Assembly: GCA_002342035.1 (NCBI GenBank)
Contig: DDPE01000063.1
Coordinates: forward strand, 73,636 to 137,635
Direction of reading: 5' to 3'
Source of the DNA: Asticcacaulis sp. UBA2476
Lineage (GTDB): Bacteria > Pseudomonadota > Alphaproteobacteria > Caulobacterales > Caulobacteraceae
DNA: 64,000 nt
Below are positions 8,064 through 16,906 of this stretch, piece after piece. A program made the position numbers and the translations under genes. The notes below the pieces were generated by a model, which saw nothing but the letters and a program-made list of their open reading frames with translations, was not told where the DNA came from and did not search any database. Within the stretch, counting starts at the first letter, position 1; every line of letters begins with the position of its first letter.

Positions 8064-8912
8064 TCAGAAGAAGCCACCGTTGGCGAAGACAAGCTGGCCG
8101 TTGATCCATTCGCCGTCGCTTAGACACAGGGCCGCGATGGCGTTCGCGACATCTTCGGGTTCACCGATGCGGCCATAAGGCGTCATTTGGGCGGCCTGAG
8201 CACGAAGCGGGGCTGGCACATCCAGCAGGCGGGTATTGGTCGGTCCGGGCGCTACGGCATTGACCGAGATCCGGCGCCCTGCCAATTCTTTGGCCAGACA
8301 TCCGGCATAGGCTTCCTGAGCGGCTTTTGAGGCGGCATAGGCACCGTGGGTTGCCCGCCGGGCGCGGACCGAGGTTGAACTGAGGGTGATGATCCGACCA
8401 CCATCACGGGTACGGCGGGCCGCTTCGCGCAGGACATTGAAACTACCCCTCATATTGGTAAGCATCATGCGGTGAAAGGCTTCATCCGTCATTTGGGCAA
8501 AGGGGGCGACATTCATGATACCGGCATTGCTGATGACCACATCGACGCCGCCAAACGCCTTATCATTGGCATCAAACAGGGCCTTGACGGCGGCCGGATC
8601 GGCTACGTCGGCCTGATGAGCGATGGCACGGCCACCCGCTGCAACGATGTCGCGCACGACCTGTGCCGCCAAATCTGCGCTGGTTAGGTAATTGATGGTC
8701 ACTGCAAAGCCGTCTTTGGCCAGACGTTTGGCGGTAGCCGCACCGATCCCCCGTGATGAGCCGGTGACGATCGCGGCCCGGCCAGTTCCGGGAAGTGTGC
8801 CCTCACCGGCTTTGGACGTTTGGGCCGATGCGGCACCAGACAGGGTCAATGCGGCGGGTGCGGCCGCACTGAGGGCGAGAAAATTACGGCGTGAGTTTTG
8901 AGTATCAGACAT
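8064..8912 (-). CDS. Twin-arginine exported SDR oxidoreductase
   Basis: The 282-aa protein starts with a Tat-type signal, SRRNFLALSAAAPAALTLSG, ending near ASAQ. The mature part is a classical short-chain dehydrogenase: TGSSRGIGAATA (cofactor loop), NAGIMN, the Ser of SSTSVRA and the YAASK catalytic pair. It ends with ANGGFF as many 3-oxoacyl reductase or glucose dehydrogenase-like members do. An exported NAD(P)-dependent SDR is unusual because the periplasm lacks free cofactor; Tat export would carry it folded with cofactor bound. The next gene upstream is another SDR, 73 bp away on the same strand. The substrate is unknown. Confidence 0.85.
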   Translation of the reverse strand: MSDTQNSRRNFLALSAAAPAALTLSGAASAQTSKAGEGTLPGTGRAAIVTGSSRGIGAATAKRLAKDGFAVTINYLTSADLAAQVVRDIVAAGGRAIAHQADVADPAAVKALFDANDKAFGGVDVVISNAGIMNVAPFAQMTDEAFHRMMLTNMRGSFNVLREAARRTRDGGRIITLSSTSVRARRATHGAYAASKAAQEAYAGCLAKELAGRRISVNAVAPGPTNTRLLDVPAPLRAQAAQMTPYGRIGEPEDVANAIAALCLSDGEWINGQLVFANGGFF

Positions 8913-8985
8913 AAGAAAAGTCCTTGAAAGGATTAAAAGAGGATTTCGGATTAAGGTTTTGTGGAGTTTTTTGAGCGCCGCATCC

Positions 8986-9900
8986 TTACCCCAACCGTAC
9001 GCCGGTTAAGGTCTCAGACAGTTCCCAGAGGCGTTTGGCGTCGGTCTGATTGAGCGCTGGCGCGGGTATTTTGGCTGGGGTCGGATAGCCGCGGGTCTCG
9101 CTCATCTGCTCCGGCCCCACATAGCTGCCGGGCTGGGCCAGCGGCGATGTCGCTGCAAACAAGGTCGGCCAAGCGCCATGCGCCACCGGCTGGAACATGA
9201 ACCCCAGAAGGCTGCGCAATATGCCGACCGAGCTCCAGCGCCCGGCCGAATTGTACAACAGGTTTGTGCGTGACAGGCCGGGATGGGACGCCAGGCTGGT
9301 AATCCCCCAGCCTGCGGCGTCACTTCGACGCTGAAGCTCCAGAGCAAACATCAGGCAGGCCAGTTTCGACTGGGCATAGACCGGCATGGGCTGATAATTT
9401 GTTTCGGCATTCAGGTCGTTGAAGTCGATCGTGCCACTGCGGGCGGCAATGCTCGATAAGGTCACGACCCGCGCTGATTTTGACTGACGCAAAAGCGGCA
9501 TCAGGTGGGCGGTAAGCGCAAAATGGCCGAGATAGTTGGTGCCCATTTGCAACTCGAACCCGTCTTCGGTCACGCGCCGTTTTGGTGGCCGCATGACGCC
9601 GGCATTATTGATCAGAATATCGAGGCTCAGTCTTTGGTTGCGCAAGCGGCGGCCAAAATCCGCAACAGAGGCCAGACTGGCCAGATCGAGCGCCTCAAAG
9701 CGCACATCGGCCGCCGGGGCGGCTTCTAGAATGGCCGCCACCGCCACGGCCCCTTTTTTCTGGTTGCGTCCGGCGATGATAACCTCAGCCCCGGCCTGCG
9801 CCAGAGCCAGCGCCGTCTCAAAGCCCAGACCGCCCGTGCCGGTAACCACCGCCGAGCGGCCTTTTTGTGAGGGCATATTGGAAGATGTCCACTTAACCAT
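8986..9900 (-). CDS. SDR oxidoreductase, retinol dehydrogenase-like
   Basis: This 304-aa classical SDR has TGTGGLGFETALALA as cofactor loop, NNAGVMRPP, SSIAARSG and YAQSK as catalytic elements, plus a longer C-terminal region (SHPGLSRTNLL) found in the retinol dehydrogenase/WW-domain oxidoreductase-like branch. It has no signal peptide and should be cytoplasmic. It lies 9 bp after the MipA gene in the minus-strand group MFS-MipA-SDR-SDR. These genes are divergent from the AraC regulator at 12184 and may be controlled by it. Confidence 0.83.
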   Translation of the reverse strand: MVKWTSSNMPSQKGRSAVVTGTGGLGFETALALAQAGAEVIIAGRNQKKGAVAVAAILEAAPAADVRFEALDLASLASVADFGRRLRNQRLSLDILINNAGVMRPPKRRVTEDGFELQMGTNYLGHFALTAHLMPLLRQSKSARVVTLSSIAARSGTIDFNDLNAETNYQPMPVYAQSKLACLMFALELQRRSDAAGWGITSLASHPGLSRTNLLYNSAGRWSSVGILRSLLGFMFQPVAHGAWPTLFAATSPLAQPGSYVGPEQMSETRGYPTPAKIPAPALNQTDAKRLWELSETLTGVRLG

Positions 9901-9909
9901 GATGATACC

Positions 9910-10722
9910 TTAGAAACTGTAAACCATAGTGACACCCGCCGTTGGCTGCCAGCGGCTGCCGAGGTCGGTGATGGGGCTGTCGGCAATGTCGCCGACCAGA
10001 TAGTTGACGCCGACCCGTCCGACGACCCCCAGACTCTTATTGAACCAGTAGCCGGCGGAGACACCGACCCCGACATCCTTGAAACCGGAGCCGGGTCTAT
10101 AGGCAGCAAGGCCACTAGATGCAGAATAGGCCGGATCAACCCCGAAATAGGTTCGGGCATAGTCTTCGCTGGCCCAGGTCGTCTGGGCGTCAAAAGTCAG
10201 GGAGAAATCAGGCTTGCGAACGGCGTAGTAGCTGGCGCTGGCGGTCGCCAGAACCCCTTCATGAGTGCTGGACGCATCGCGCAGAACCGTCAATTCGGTC
10301 TGGAGGGAGCCCACCCCACCTTCCCGGCCGCCGAAGCGGTAACCGACGAACGCCCCGGCTTCAAAGGCGGTGTCAATGTCCGGCAACAGACCTACCGCGC
10401 CGTCCGCATCATCGCGCGACAAACGCGCCCCAATGACGGGGCCTGCCGACAGGCGGGCATTGGGGATCAGATCGGCCCGGGCGCGCAGGCCGCGCACCTC
10501 GATATTGACGTGCCGCCAGCGGATATCACCAAAGGCAAAGGGTATGGCGCGCATATCTTCGGCACCATCATACTCAGGCATAACCCCGACACCGAGGGCC
10601 ACAACGCCGTGCAGCGAGCCGTCCGATGGCCGATCTTGCGCGGCGGCAGCGGTGCCGAGGGCGGCCCCGGCCATCACTATTCCACAGCCAATAAAGTAAG
10701 TTTTGTAGGTCAGCATGTTCAT
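9910..10722 (-). CDS. MipA/OmpV family outer-membrane protein
   Basis: The product (270 aa, or 268 from the ATG at 10716) begins with a Sec signal ending AAAAQ. The rest alternates short amphipathic strands with glycine-rich turns and ends in a terminal aromatic residue (VTMVYSF), as expected of a barrel. GVGVMPEYDGAEDMRAIPF at the mature N-terminus is typical of MipA/OmpV. AAGGAA sits 6 bp before ATG 10716 and directly abuts ATG 10722, so 10716 may be the true start. The family is linked to murein scaffolding or antibiotic uptake in other genera. Here it lies with an MFS transporter and oxidoreductases, so passage of their substrate is possible. Confidence 0.85.
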   Translation of the reverse strand: MNMLTYKTYFIGCGIVMAGAALGTAAAAQDRPSDGSLHGVVALGVGVMPEYDGAEDMRAIPFAFGDIRWRHVNIEVRGLRARADLIPNARLSAGPVIGARLSRDDADGAVGLLPDIDTAFEAGAFVGYRFGGREGGVGSLQTELTVLRDASSTHEGVLATASASYYAVRKPDFSLTFDAQTTWASEDYARTYFGVDPAYSASSGLAAYRPGSGFKDVGVGVSAGYWFNKSLGVVGRVGVNYLVGDIADSPITDLGSRWQPTAGVTMVYSF

Positions 10723-10818
10723 TTCCTTGCGATTGAAACTATGAATTTCAGGCGTGTTTGTTCACATTCCGGTACATGGATGTCCGAAAGGGATGAAGTC
10801 TAAGGCTATGTTTTGGCT

Positions 10819-12135
10819 TTAGTTTTGGCGGATAAGCTCAGCGATACGCCGGTTGGCAATCAGGCAGGCGATAGCTGACAGGACGCAGGCTACAGGTACG
10901 ATCAGCAGGCCAAGTCCCAGCCCGTTGGGTATCTGCGCTTCGGTGGCCGCATCGCTGATCATGCCGACCATCAGCGGTGCCAGCGCTGGCCCCAGCAAAC
11001 CGGAGGCAATCATCACCAGACTGGAGGCCATCGCCTGCTTGCCCGGCCCTGCCACCAGATGGGCGGCACCGAACGCCCAAGGCAGGAGAAAGGCAAAGGC
11101 CAGCATGGTCGGCACGAACAGCAGAATGGCCACCCACCCGATGGGCGTGAACAGGGCCGCCGTGACCGTCACGCTGGAGATCAGGAACAGTATGGCGGGC
11201 GGGCCCAATACCCGTCCGGTGCCGGAACGCACCGCCCGGTCAAAGCCACGTCCGCCGACGAGGGTGCCGATAATGCCCATCAACCCCTGAAGCAGACCAA
11301 AAGACATGCCGACTTCGCTGGACGTAAAGCCGTGGGTTCGGATCAGGAACGGCGCCGAAAAGGCATAGAAGGGGGCTGACGCAAAACTAAGCGCTACCCC
11401 CGCAATGACCAGCCAGCGAAAGGCCGGCACTGACAGCAAACGCAGGCTTGAGGCCAGAAAGGGTTCAGGCTTTGTAGCGGCGTGGGCAATGCGCGGCGTC
11501 GGGGGTATGACCAGATAGGCCAGCACAGCTACCAAGCCGCCTAACAAACCTGCGCCGATCAGGGCGGTGCGCCAACCCAAACTATCACCGATGGCACCCC
11601 CGGCGGCAAATCCAACCATTGTTCCCAGCGGGATTCCCATGGAGAACAGGCCGATCGCCAAGCCGCGCCGGTCGGGCCGGATGATGCGGGCGATGATGGC
11701 ATGGCCGGAGGGTATGGCCCCTGCCTCACCAAAGGCCACCCCAAAGCGGGTCAGGGCCAGAAACACAAAGCTGGCGGCCATCCCGCCCATCGCCGTCATG
11801 GCGCTCCATACCAAGAGACAGGTCAGCAGCACCATCCGCGGTGAGCCACGATCGGCCTGACGGGCCAGTGGCAGAGACAACAAAGTGTAGCAAACCGCAA
11901 AGGCGATGCCGGTCATCAGGCCGATCTGGGTATCGCTCAGCGACAGGTCAGTTTTGATGGCTTCCGCCAGAATATAGGGCAGTATCCGGTCAATCTGGCT
12001 GACCGCATTTATCAATAGAAGCGTGGCAAGGACGGCCCCAAAGCGCCAGCCCTGCACGTAGTCAGGGTTTATGGCCGGGGGTTGACAAGTCAGCGCGTTC
12101 GGCTCAATTCTTTGGGTCTCAGCATTTTCTGACAT
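10819..12135 (-). CDS. MFS transporter (spinster-like)
   Basis: The 438-aa protein has about twelve hydrophobic segments. LLINAVSQIDRILPYILAEAIKTDL followed by SDTQIGLMTGIAFAVCYTLLSLPLARQADR contains the D-R-x-x-x motif of the loop between helices 2 and 3, and the pattern fits the spinster/aromatic-acid type of MFS common near degradation genes in alphaproteobacteria. It sits in the inner membrane. The start is 48 bp from the divergent araC gene, so the gap probably holds both promoters. Import of an aromatic or terpenoid-like compound and efflux are both possible. Confidence 0.85.
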   Translation of the reverse strand: MSENAETQRIEPNALTCQPPAINPDYVQGWRFGAVLATLLLINAVSQIDRILPYILAEAIKTDLSLSDTQIGLMTGIAFAVCYTLLSLPLARQADRGSPRMVLLTCLLVWSAMTAMGGMAASFVFLALTRFGVAFGEAGAIPSGHAIIARIIRPDRRGLAIGLFSMGIPLGTMVGFAAGGAIGDSLGWRTALIGAGLLGGLVAVLAYLVIPPTPRIAHAATKPEPFLASSLRLLSVPAFRWLVIAGVALSFASAPFYAFSAPFLIRTHGFTSSEVGMSFGLLQGLMGIIGTLVGGRGFDRAVRSGTGRVLGPPAILFLISSVTVTAALFTPIGWVAILLFVPTMLAFAFLLPWAFGAAHLVAGPGKQAMASSLVMIASGLLGPALAPLMVGMISDAATEAQIPNGLGLGLLIVPVACVLSAIACLIANRRIAELIRQN

Positions 12136-12183
12136 GGCCAGCTTTCACTTTAGTACGATTGGGCAAAATCAAGCTAAAGGGAA

Positions 12184-13194
12184 ATGTCGATGATCAAAAT
12201 GCCTGAAACCTCAATAAACTTGCCTATTCCTGCAAAGCCGGACTCTAAGGTGGTTCAATTGCACCCCAGACCGTTATCGCCCGCGGCCGCCGGGGCATCG
12301 CCCATGCTTGCCGGACTGCTCAGGGACGTTACCGCCTACATAGAGACTCAGGGCGGCGGACAGGGCGTGTTTAAAACCGCCGTCAGCAACGTCAATATCC
12401 TGCGCTGCTTTCAGGCCATGATGCCGATGCGCAAGATCTATAAGCCATCCATGTGTGTGACCTTGCAGGGCTCCAAGGAAATCCTGCTGGGGGATGAGCA
12501 ACTCGATTACCGCGCTATGGAATTTCTGGTCGTCAGTGTCGAAGTGCCCGGCTCCGGCCGTATCGTCGAAGCCAGCCCGACAGAGCCTTATATCGGCGTG
12601 GTCATCGATTTCGACAGCGCCATGATGCGCGACGTCATGGCGCAGGTTGACGACATACCGGCGACGCCGGAATCCGCCCGATGCGTGTTTGTGGGCAAGG
12701 TCGATGACCGGCTGGCCGAATGTATTCTACGGCTGGTGCGCCTGTCGGACACACCAAAGGCGGTACCTGTGCTCTACCCTTCGATCATGAAGGAAATCTA
12801 TTACTGGCTGCTGACCGGCCCGCACGGTGCGCAACTGCGTAAGCTGGCCATGCCGGAAAGCAATATGGAGCGGGTGGCAAACGCCATTTACCTGATCCGG
12901 GATAACCTCGCCAAAACCATACGTGTCGAGGCACTGGCGTCTGAGGCGCGCATGAGCCCATCGTCATTCCACCAGCATTTCAAACGCATGACCTCGATGT
13001 CGCCATTGCAGTATCAGAAGCAGTTGCGTCTGCTGGAGGCCCGGCGGCTGCTTATGGCCGATGCCGCCAATGTGTCGGACGCCGCCTATCAGGTCGGCTA
13101 TGAAAGCCCGTCCCAGTTCAGCCGTGAATATTCGCGCATGTTCGGCATGGCGCCCAAACGCAGCCTGATGACGCTGCGGCCCATGCCCGCCTGA
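12184..13194 (+). CDS. AraC family transcriptional regulator
   Basis: The 336-aa protein has an N-terminal ligand-binding domain of the AraC_N type (KIYKPSMCVTLQGSKEILLGDEQLDYR, about residues 85-110) and a C-terminal double helix-turn-helix. The first helix pair is near IRVEALASEARMSPSSFHQHF and the second near VSDAAYQVGYESPSQFSREY, followed by the usual FGMAPKR. It is divergent from the MFS-MipA-SDR-SDR group with 48 bp between starts, an arrangement typical of a local regulator. It may also affect the downstream dehydrogenase genes. The effector is unknown. Confidence 0.9.
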   Translation: MSMIKMPETSINLPIPAKPDSKVVQLHPRPLSPAAAGASPMLAGLLRDVTAYIETQGGGQGVFKTAVSNVNILRCFQAMMPMRKIYKPSMCVTLQGSKEILLGDEQLDYRAMEFLVVSVEVPGSGRIVEASPTEPYIGVVIDFDSAMMRDVMAQVDDIPATPESARCVFVGKVDDRLAECILRLVRLSDTPKAVPVLYPSIMKEIYYWLLTGPHGAQLRKLAMPESNMERVANAIYLIRDNLAKTIRVEALASEARMSPSSFHQHFKRMTSMSPLQYQKQLRLLEARRLLMADAANVSDAAYQVGYESPSQFSREYSRMFGMAPKRSLMTLRPMPA

Positions 13195-13243
13195 GTTGAT
13201 TGCAGGATCAGGCAAGAAATTTCCATTATCAGGCATTCAATCC

Positions 13244-13276
13244 CTGCCGGTGACGCGATAACGTCATCATCGGCAG
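13244..13276 (+). terminator. Imperfect hairpin after the AraC gene
   Basis: CTGCCG and TGACG (13244-13255) pair with CGTCA and CGGCAG (13262-13276), with an unpaired bulge on the right arm. It is followed by a short pyrimidine stretch. It lies 50 bp after the araC stop and may terminate it. Confidence 0.4.
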
Positions 13277-13403
13277 TCCTTCTCCCTGGGATAAGCCTCA
13301 CTCAACCACCAAACGCTAACGGATTAACCGCAGATCATCTGCGGCGCGCAGTCGGCCGCTAACCGCCCGCGCGTTTCCGGCCGCGCCTGATAGGAAACTG
13401 GCC

Positions 13404-15575
13404 ATGCCCGATCACGCTGACCCCAAGCCCAGACGCCCTTTCCTGACCCGCCGCAAGCTGATCGTCGGCGGCGGTCTGGTGGGCGGGGTTCTGGTCGTAG
13501 GCGCAGGCATCGCCAATATCGGTAAGCTGCTCAGTATCGGCGCCGAAGTCCCTGACTCTACAGACTTTGGCCAATTTATCAAAATTGCTGCCGATAACAG
13601 CGTCACTATTGTCAACAAGCATCAGGAAATGGGTCAGGGCATCCATGCGGGCCTTGCCGCCATCGTCGCCGAAGAACTGGACGCCGACTGGAGCAAGGTG
13701 CGCGTCGAAGCCGCCCCGGCCAATGTGAAACTTTATGGCAGTACGGCAGGCCCCCTTCAGGGCACGTTTGGTTCCAGTGGCATTGCTAACTCCTGGGATC
13801 AGTTGCGCCAGGCCGGGGCGACGGCGCGTTATATGCTGGTCCAGGCGGCGGCTGATTTATGGCAGGTCTCAGCAGGCTCACTGACGGTCAGGGACGGGAT
13901 CATTACCGATCCTTTGACGGGCCGGACCGCACCGTTCTCAGAGCTGCTGGCACGTGCGGCTCAGATCAGGGCACCTGAAACGCTCCCCCTTAAAGACCCG
14001 AAACAGTTTACGCTTATTGGTACCGAACGCGTCCGGCGCAAGGACAGCCGCGCCAAGATCACGGGTACTGAGCGCTACACCCAGGACATTCAGCTCAACG
14101 ATATGATGGTGGCGATGGTCGCCCATTCGCCGCGCTTTGGCGGCAAGGTCTTAAGCTTTGACGATAGTGAGGCCCGCAAGATTGTTGGGGTGATTGACGT
14201 GTTTGAAATCCCGTCAGGCGTCGCGGTCGTGGCGACGGATACCTATACGGCCAAGCGCGGACGCGACGCCCTTAAGGTAGATTGGGACGATGAAAAGGCT
14301 GAGATGAGGTCTTCCGAAGACTTGCTCAAATTTTACCGTGACACCGCGCAGGGCAAAACCGATATCAAGGGCGACCGGTTTGAAAAATCAGGCAATCCCG
14401 AAGGCGCTTTCGACGGCGAGCTGATTGAAATTACCTACGACCTGCCCTATCTGGCCCATGCGCCGATGGAGCCAATGAACTGCGTGGCGATGGTCAATGG
14501 CCGCAGGGTAAAACTGATTACCGCGTCACAGATCCAGACCATAGACCAAGTCAACACCGCGCTCGTCGTGGGCTGCCTGCCCGGCTCGGTAGAGATCGAG
14601 ACTCTGCCCGCCGGCGGATCCTTCGGCCGGCGCGGCATAATGAGTTCGGACTATATTGTCGAATGCGTCCACATCGCCAAACATGTCGGTGGTGGACGGC
14701 CCGTCAAGCTGATCTGGACGCGCGAAGACGATATGATGGGCGGATACTACCGCCCCATGTCGTACCACCACTTATGGATTAAATGCGGCGATGATGGTTA
14801 TGCTACCGCCTGGCGGCACCATACCGTGGTGCAATCCCTGACGCCGGTCGGACCAAATACACCGGGCGTCGAAGGGATACATGGCTCACCTTACCTAGCG
14901 GCCACACCGGTGGTTGATGGTAAGGTCTTCACCCCAAAACTAGCCATTCCCCCTGGATTCTGGCGCTCGGTCGGCGCGTCTCACTCGGTTATGGTTATGG
15001 AGCATACCATAGACCAACTGGCCAGACGCGCAGGCCGCGATCCCATCGATTATCGCCGCACTATTTACATCAACACCCATAAACCCCGCTGGCTTAACGT
15101 GCTTAATTTGGCGGCTGAAAAAGCCGGATGGGGCCAGCCGCTGGAGCCCGGATGGGCGCGTGGGGTTGCGGTCGCCGAATGTTTCGGTACAACCGTAGCC
15201 CAGATCGCTGAGGTCACCCTGATTGACGGCAAACCCAAGGTGCGGCGCGTTCTGGCGGCCGTCGATTGCGGTATAGCGGTGGCTCGTGATCAAATCCGGG
15301 CCCAGATGGAAGGCAGCGTCTGTTTCGGCCTGAGTGCCGCGCTCTATGGCGGCGTTATACTTGAGGGCGGCGTAGTGCAGAACACCAATTTCGACACGGC
15401 CCCCGTCCTGCGCATTGACGAAGCGCCGGTAGTTGAAACTCACATCCTCGCGTCGGGTAATCCACCGACCGGTATGGGTGAGCCGGGTGTACCGTTGATC
15501 GCGCCCGCCATTGCCAATGCGCTTCTGATACTCACAGGCCAGCCGACTCTATTCCTACCATTCATCAAATCCTAA
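13404..15575 (+). CDS. Xanthine dehydrogenase-family molybdopterin-binding subunit (IorB-like)
   Basis: The 723-aa protein resembles the large subunit of isoquinoline 1-oxidoreductase and related aldehyde dehydrogenases. The N-terminus RRPFLTRRKLIVGGGLVGG looks like a Tat signal or anchor. NKHQEMGQGIHAGLAAIVAEEL, TFGSSGIANSWDQLRQAGA and a glycine-rich GEPGVPLIAPAIANAL near the C-terminus are cofactor-binding regions of this family. It would bind molybdenum cofactor (often the cytosine dinucleotide form) and hydroxylate an aldehyde or N-heterocycle, passing electrons to the 2Fe-2S subunit encoded 19 bp downstream. It is probably periplasmic. The exact substrate is not readable. Confidence 0.87.
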   Translation: MPDHADPKPRRPFLTRRKLIVGGGLVGGVLVVGAGIANIGKLLSIGAEVPDSTDFGQFIKIAADNSVTIVNKHQEMGQGIHAGLAAIVAEELDADWSKVRVEAAPANVKLYGSTAGPLQGTFGSSGIANSWDQLRQAGATARYMLVQAAADLWQVSAGSLTVRDGIITDPLTGRTAPFSELLARAAQIRAPETLPLKDPKQFTLIGTERVRRKDSRAKITGTERYTQDIQLNDMMVAMVAHSPRFGGKVLSFDDSEARKIVGVIDVFEIPSGVAVVATDTYTAKRGRDALKVDWDDEKAEMRSSEDLLKFYRDTAQGKTDIKGDRFEKSGNPEGAFDGELIEITYDLPYLAHAPMEPMNCVAMVNGRRVKLITASQIQTIDQVNTALVVGCLPGSVEIETLPAGGSFGRRGIMSSDYIVECVHIAKHVGGGRPVKLIWTREDDMMGGYYRPMSYHHLWIKCGDDGYATAWRHHTVVQSLTPVGPNTPGVEGIHGSPYLAATPVVDGKVFTPKLAIPPGFWRSVGASHSVMVMEHTIDQLARRAGRDPIDYRRTIYINTHKPRWLNVLNLAAEKAGWGQPLEPGWARGVAVAECFGTTVAQIAEVTLIDGKPKVRRVLAAVDCGIAVARDQIRAQMEGSVCFGLSAALYGGVILEGGVVQNTNFDTAPVLRIDEAPVVETHILASGNPPTGMGEPGVPLIAPAIANALLILTGQPTLFLPFIKS

Positions 15576-15594
15576 ACCCTGCCGGAGCCTTGAT

Positions 15595-16053
15595 ATGCCT
15601 TATACGATCCGTCTTGATGGCAAGCAGCATACGGTCGATGTCGACGCAGACACCCCTCTTTTGTGGGTGTTACGCGATAGCCTGAATCTGACCGGCACCA
15701 AATACGGCTGCGGCGTCGCCCAGTGCGGTGCGTGTACGGTGCATATGGACGGACAGCCGGTACGATCCTGTTCCTTGCCAATCTCAGCCGTGGGCAACAG
15801 CGAAATCACCACTATCGAGTCGGTCTCAGGCCCGGAAGCCGCTGCCGTACAGGCCTCCTGGCTGAAGATTGACGTGCCACAATGCGGATACTGCCAGTCC
15901 GGCCAGATCATGTCGGCCGTCGCGCTGCTTAAGGAGATAAAGGTGCCCACCGATGCAGAGATTGATGCGGCCATGTCCGGCAATATCTGCCGCTGCGGCA
16001 CCTATCCCCGCATCCGTAACGCCATCAAGGACGCCGCAAAGTCGTTGATATGA
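15595..16053 (+). CDS. 2Fe-2S subunit of molybdopterin dehydrogenase (IorA-like)
   Basis: The 152-aa protein has both iron-sulfur clusters of this family: plant-ferredoxin type CGVAQCGACTVHMDGQPVRSC (first part near residue 40) and the second cluster CGYCQSGQI with ICRCGTYPRI near the C-terminus. It carries electrons from the molybdenum centre of the preceding subunit. No separate FAD subunit is present, as in the two-subunit isoquinoline oxidoreductase type. The stop overlaps the next start by 4 bp. Confidence 0.93.
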   Translation: MPYTIRLDGKQHTVDVDADTPLLWVLRDSLNLTGTKYGCGVAQCGACTVHMDGQPVRSCSLPISAVGNSEITTIESVSGPEAAAVQASWLKIDVPQCGYCQSGQIMSAVALLKEIKVPTDAEIDAAMSGNICRCGTYPRIRNAIKDAAKSLI

Positions 16054-16733
16054 GCGCACAAAACACGATTGAAAGGTTATCAAATGAGATCACCGAAGTG
16101 GGCAATCTTACCCATACTCTGGCTCTGCGCTATGAAGGCATATTCACCCTTATACGATATGGTTTGAGCGAGGCGCTCTCAGACGCGACCTGTCTGGCTC
16201 AGGCGGCCCGTGACGCCACCGCCATCGCGGATGCTGCCGCTTCAGCCCTACTCTACAGTTTTCCCAATCAAGCTAAGCTCGATTGTAAAAGCGGATGCAA
16301 CGCCTGCTGCCACCTCTATGTCAAGGTTCCGCCGGGTGTGGCTACGGTAATGGCTCGGCATATACAACTGACCTTTTCACTTTCTGAACGTGACTGGTTG
16401 CATGACCGCCTGATCGAGGCGGTAGAGGCCATTGACACCACCGAGCATCCCGAACGCCTGCGCCACCCCTGCCCCTTGCTGGCGGAGGATGGACAATGCT
16501 CCGTCTATGAGGTCCGCCCGCTGGTGTGCCGCGCCTTCACATCTGCCTCGGCATATCGCTGCCAGCAGATGGTCTTTGGCACGGGCACAGGCGCGATCGA
16601 CCAAAATCTGGGGTATTACAGAGTCTATGCCGAGGCGACACGCGCCTTGGAGCAGGCCGCCATTCGCCTCGGCCAGCCCTCACGGCAGAAGGCGTTAGCC
16701 CACGCGCTTCTGGAAGAGCTGACAGGCGATTAG
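16050..16733 (+). CDS. YkgJ family cysteine-cluster protein
   Basis: The 227-aa protein contains CKSGCNACCHLYVKVPPGVA near residue 80 and HPCPLLAEDGQCSVYEVRPLVCR near residue 140, the signature of the YkgJ/zinc- or iron-chelating family. The N-terminal 75 residues are helical and not diagnostic. It overlaps the iron-sulfur subunit by 4 bp (ATGA), so the two are translated together. A part in cofactor or metal-centre assembly of the dehydrogenase is an inference from this coupling. Family members have no firmly established reaction. Confidence 0.8.
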   Translation: MSAQNTIERLSNEITEVGNLTHTLALRYEGIFTLIRYGLSEALSDATCLAQAARDATAIADAAASALLYSFPNQAKLDCKSGCNACCHLYVKVPPGVATVMARHIQLTFSLSERDWLHDRLIEAVEAIDTTEHPERLRHPCPLLAEDGQCSVYEVRPLVCRAFTSASAYRCQQMVFGTGTGAIDQNLGYYRVYAEATRALEQAAIRLGQPSRQKALAHALLEELTGD

Positions 16734-16775
16734 CTACCGCCCTTATTAGACCGTTGTCAGGTGGAGCGCCCTAAA

Positions 16776-16827
16776 GCGCCCAAGGCGGACATTCGCGGTA
16801 CGCGCCGAAATCTCAGAAGCGGACATT
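16776..16827 (+). repeat. Two-box dispersed repeat, copy 2
   Basis: GCGCCCAAGGCGGACATT (16776-16793) and AGAAGCGGACATT (ending 16827) have GCGGACATT cores 34 bp apart. A further GCGCCCTAA lies just in front at 16766. The element falls between the YkgJ gene and the convergent esterase gene. Confidence 0.75.
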
Positions 16828-16906
16828 ATCAGCTCCTTTTTCATCCAATTCGTAACAAGCAACGCGTCTAAACTTTTTGGGGCACCTCACGATATGGATA
16901 GGTGCG

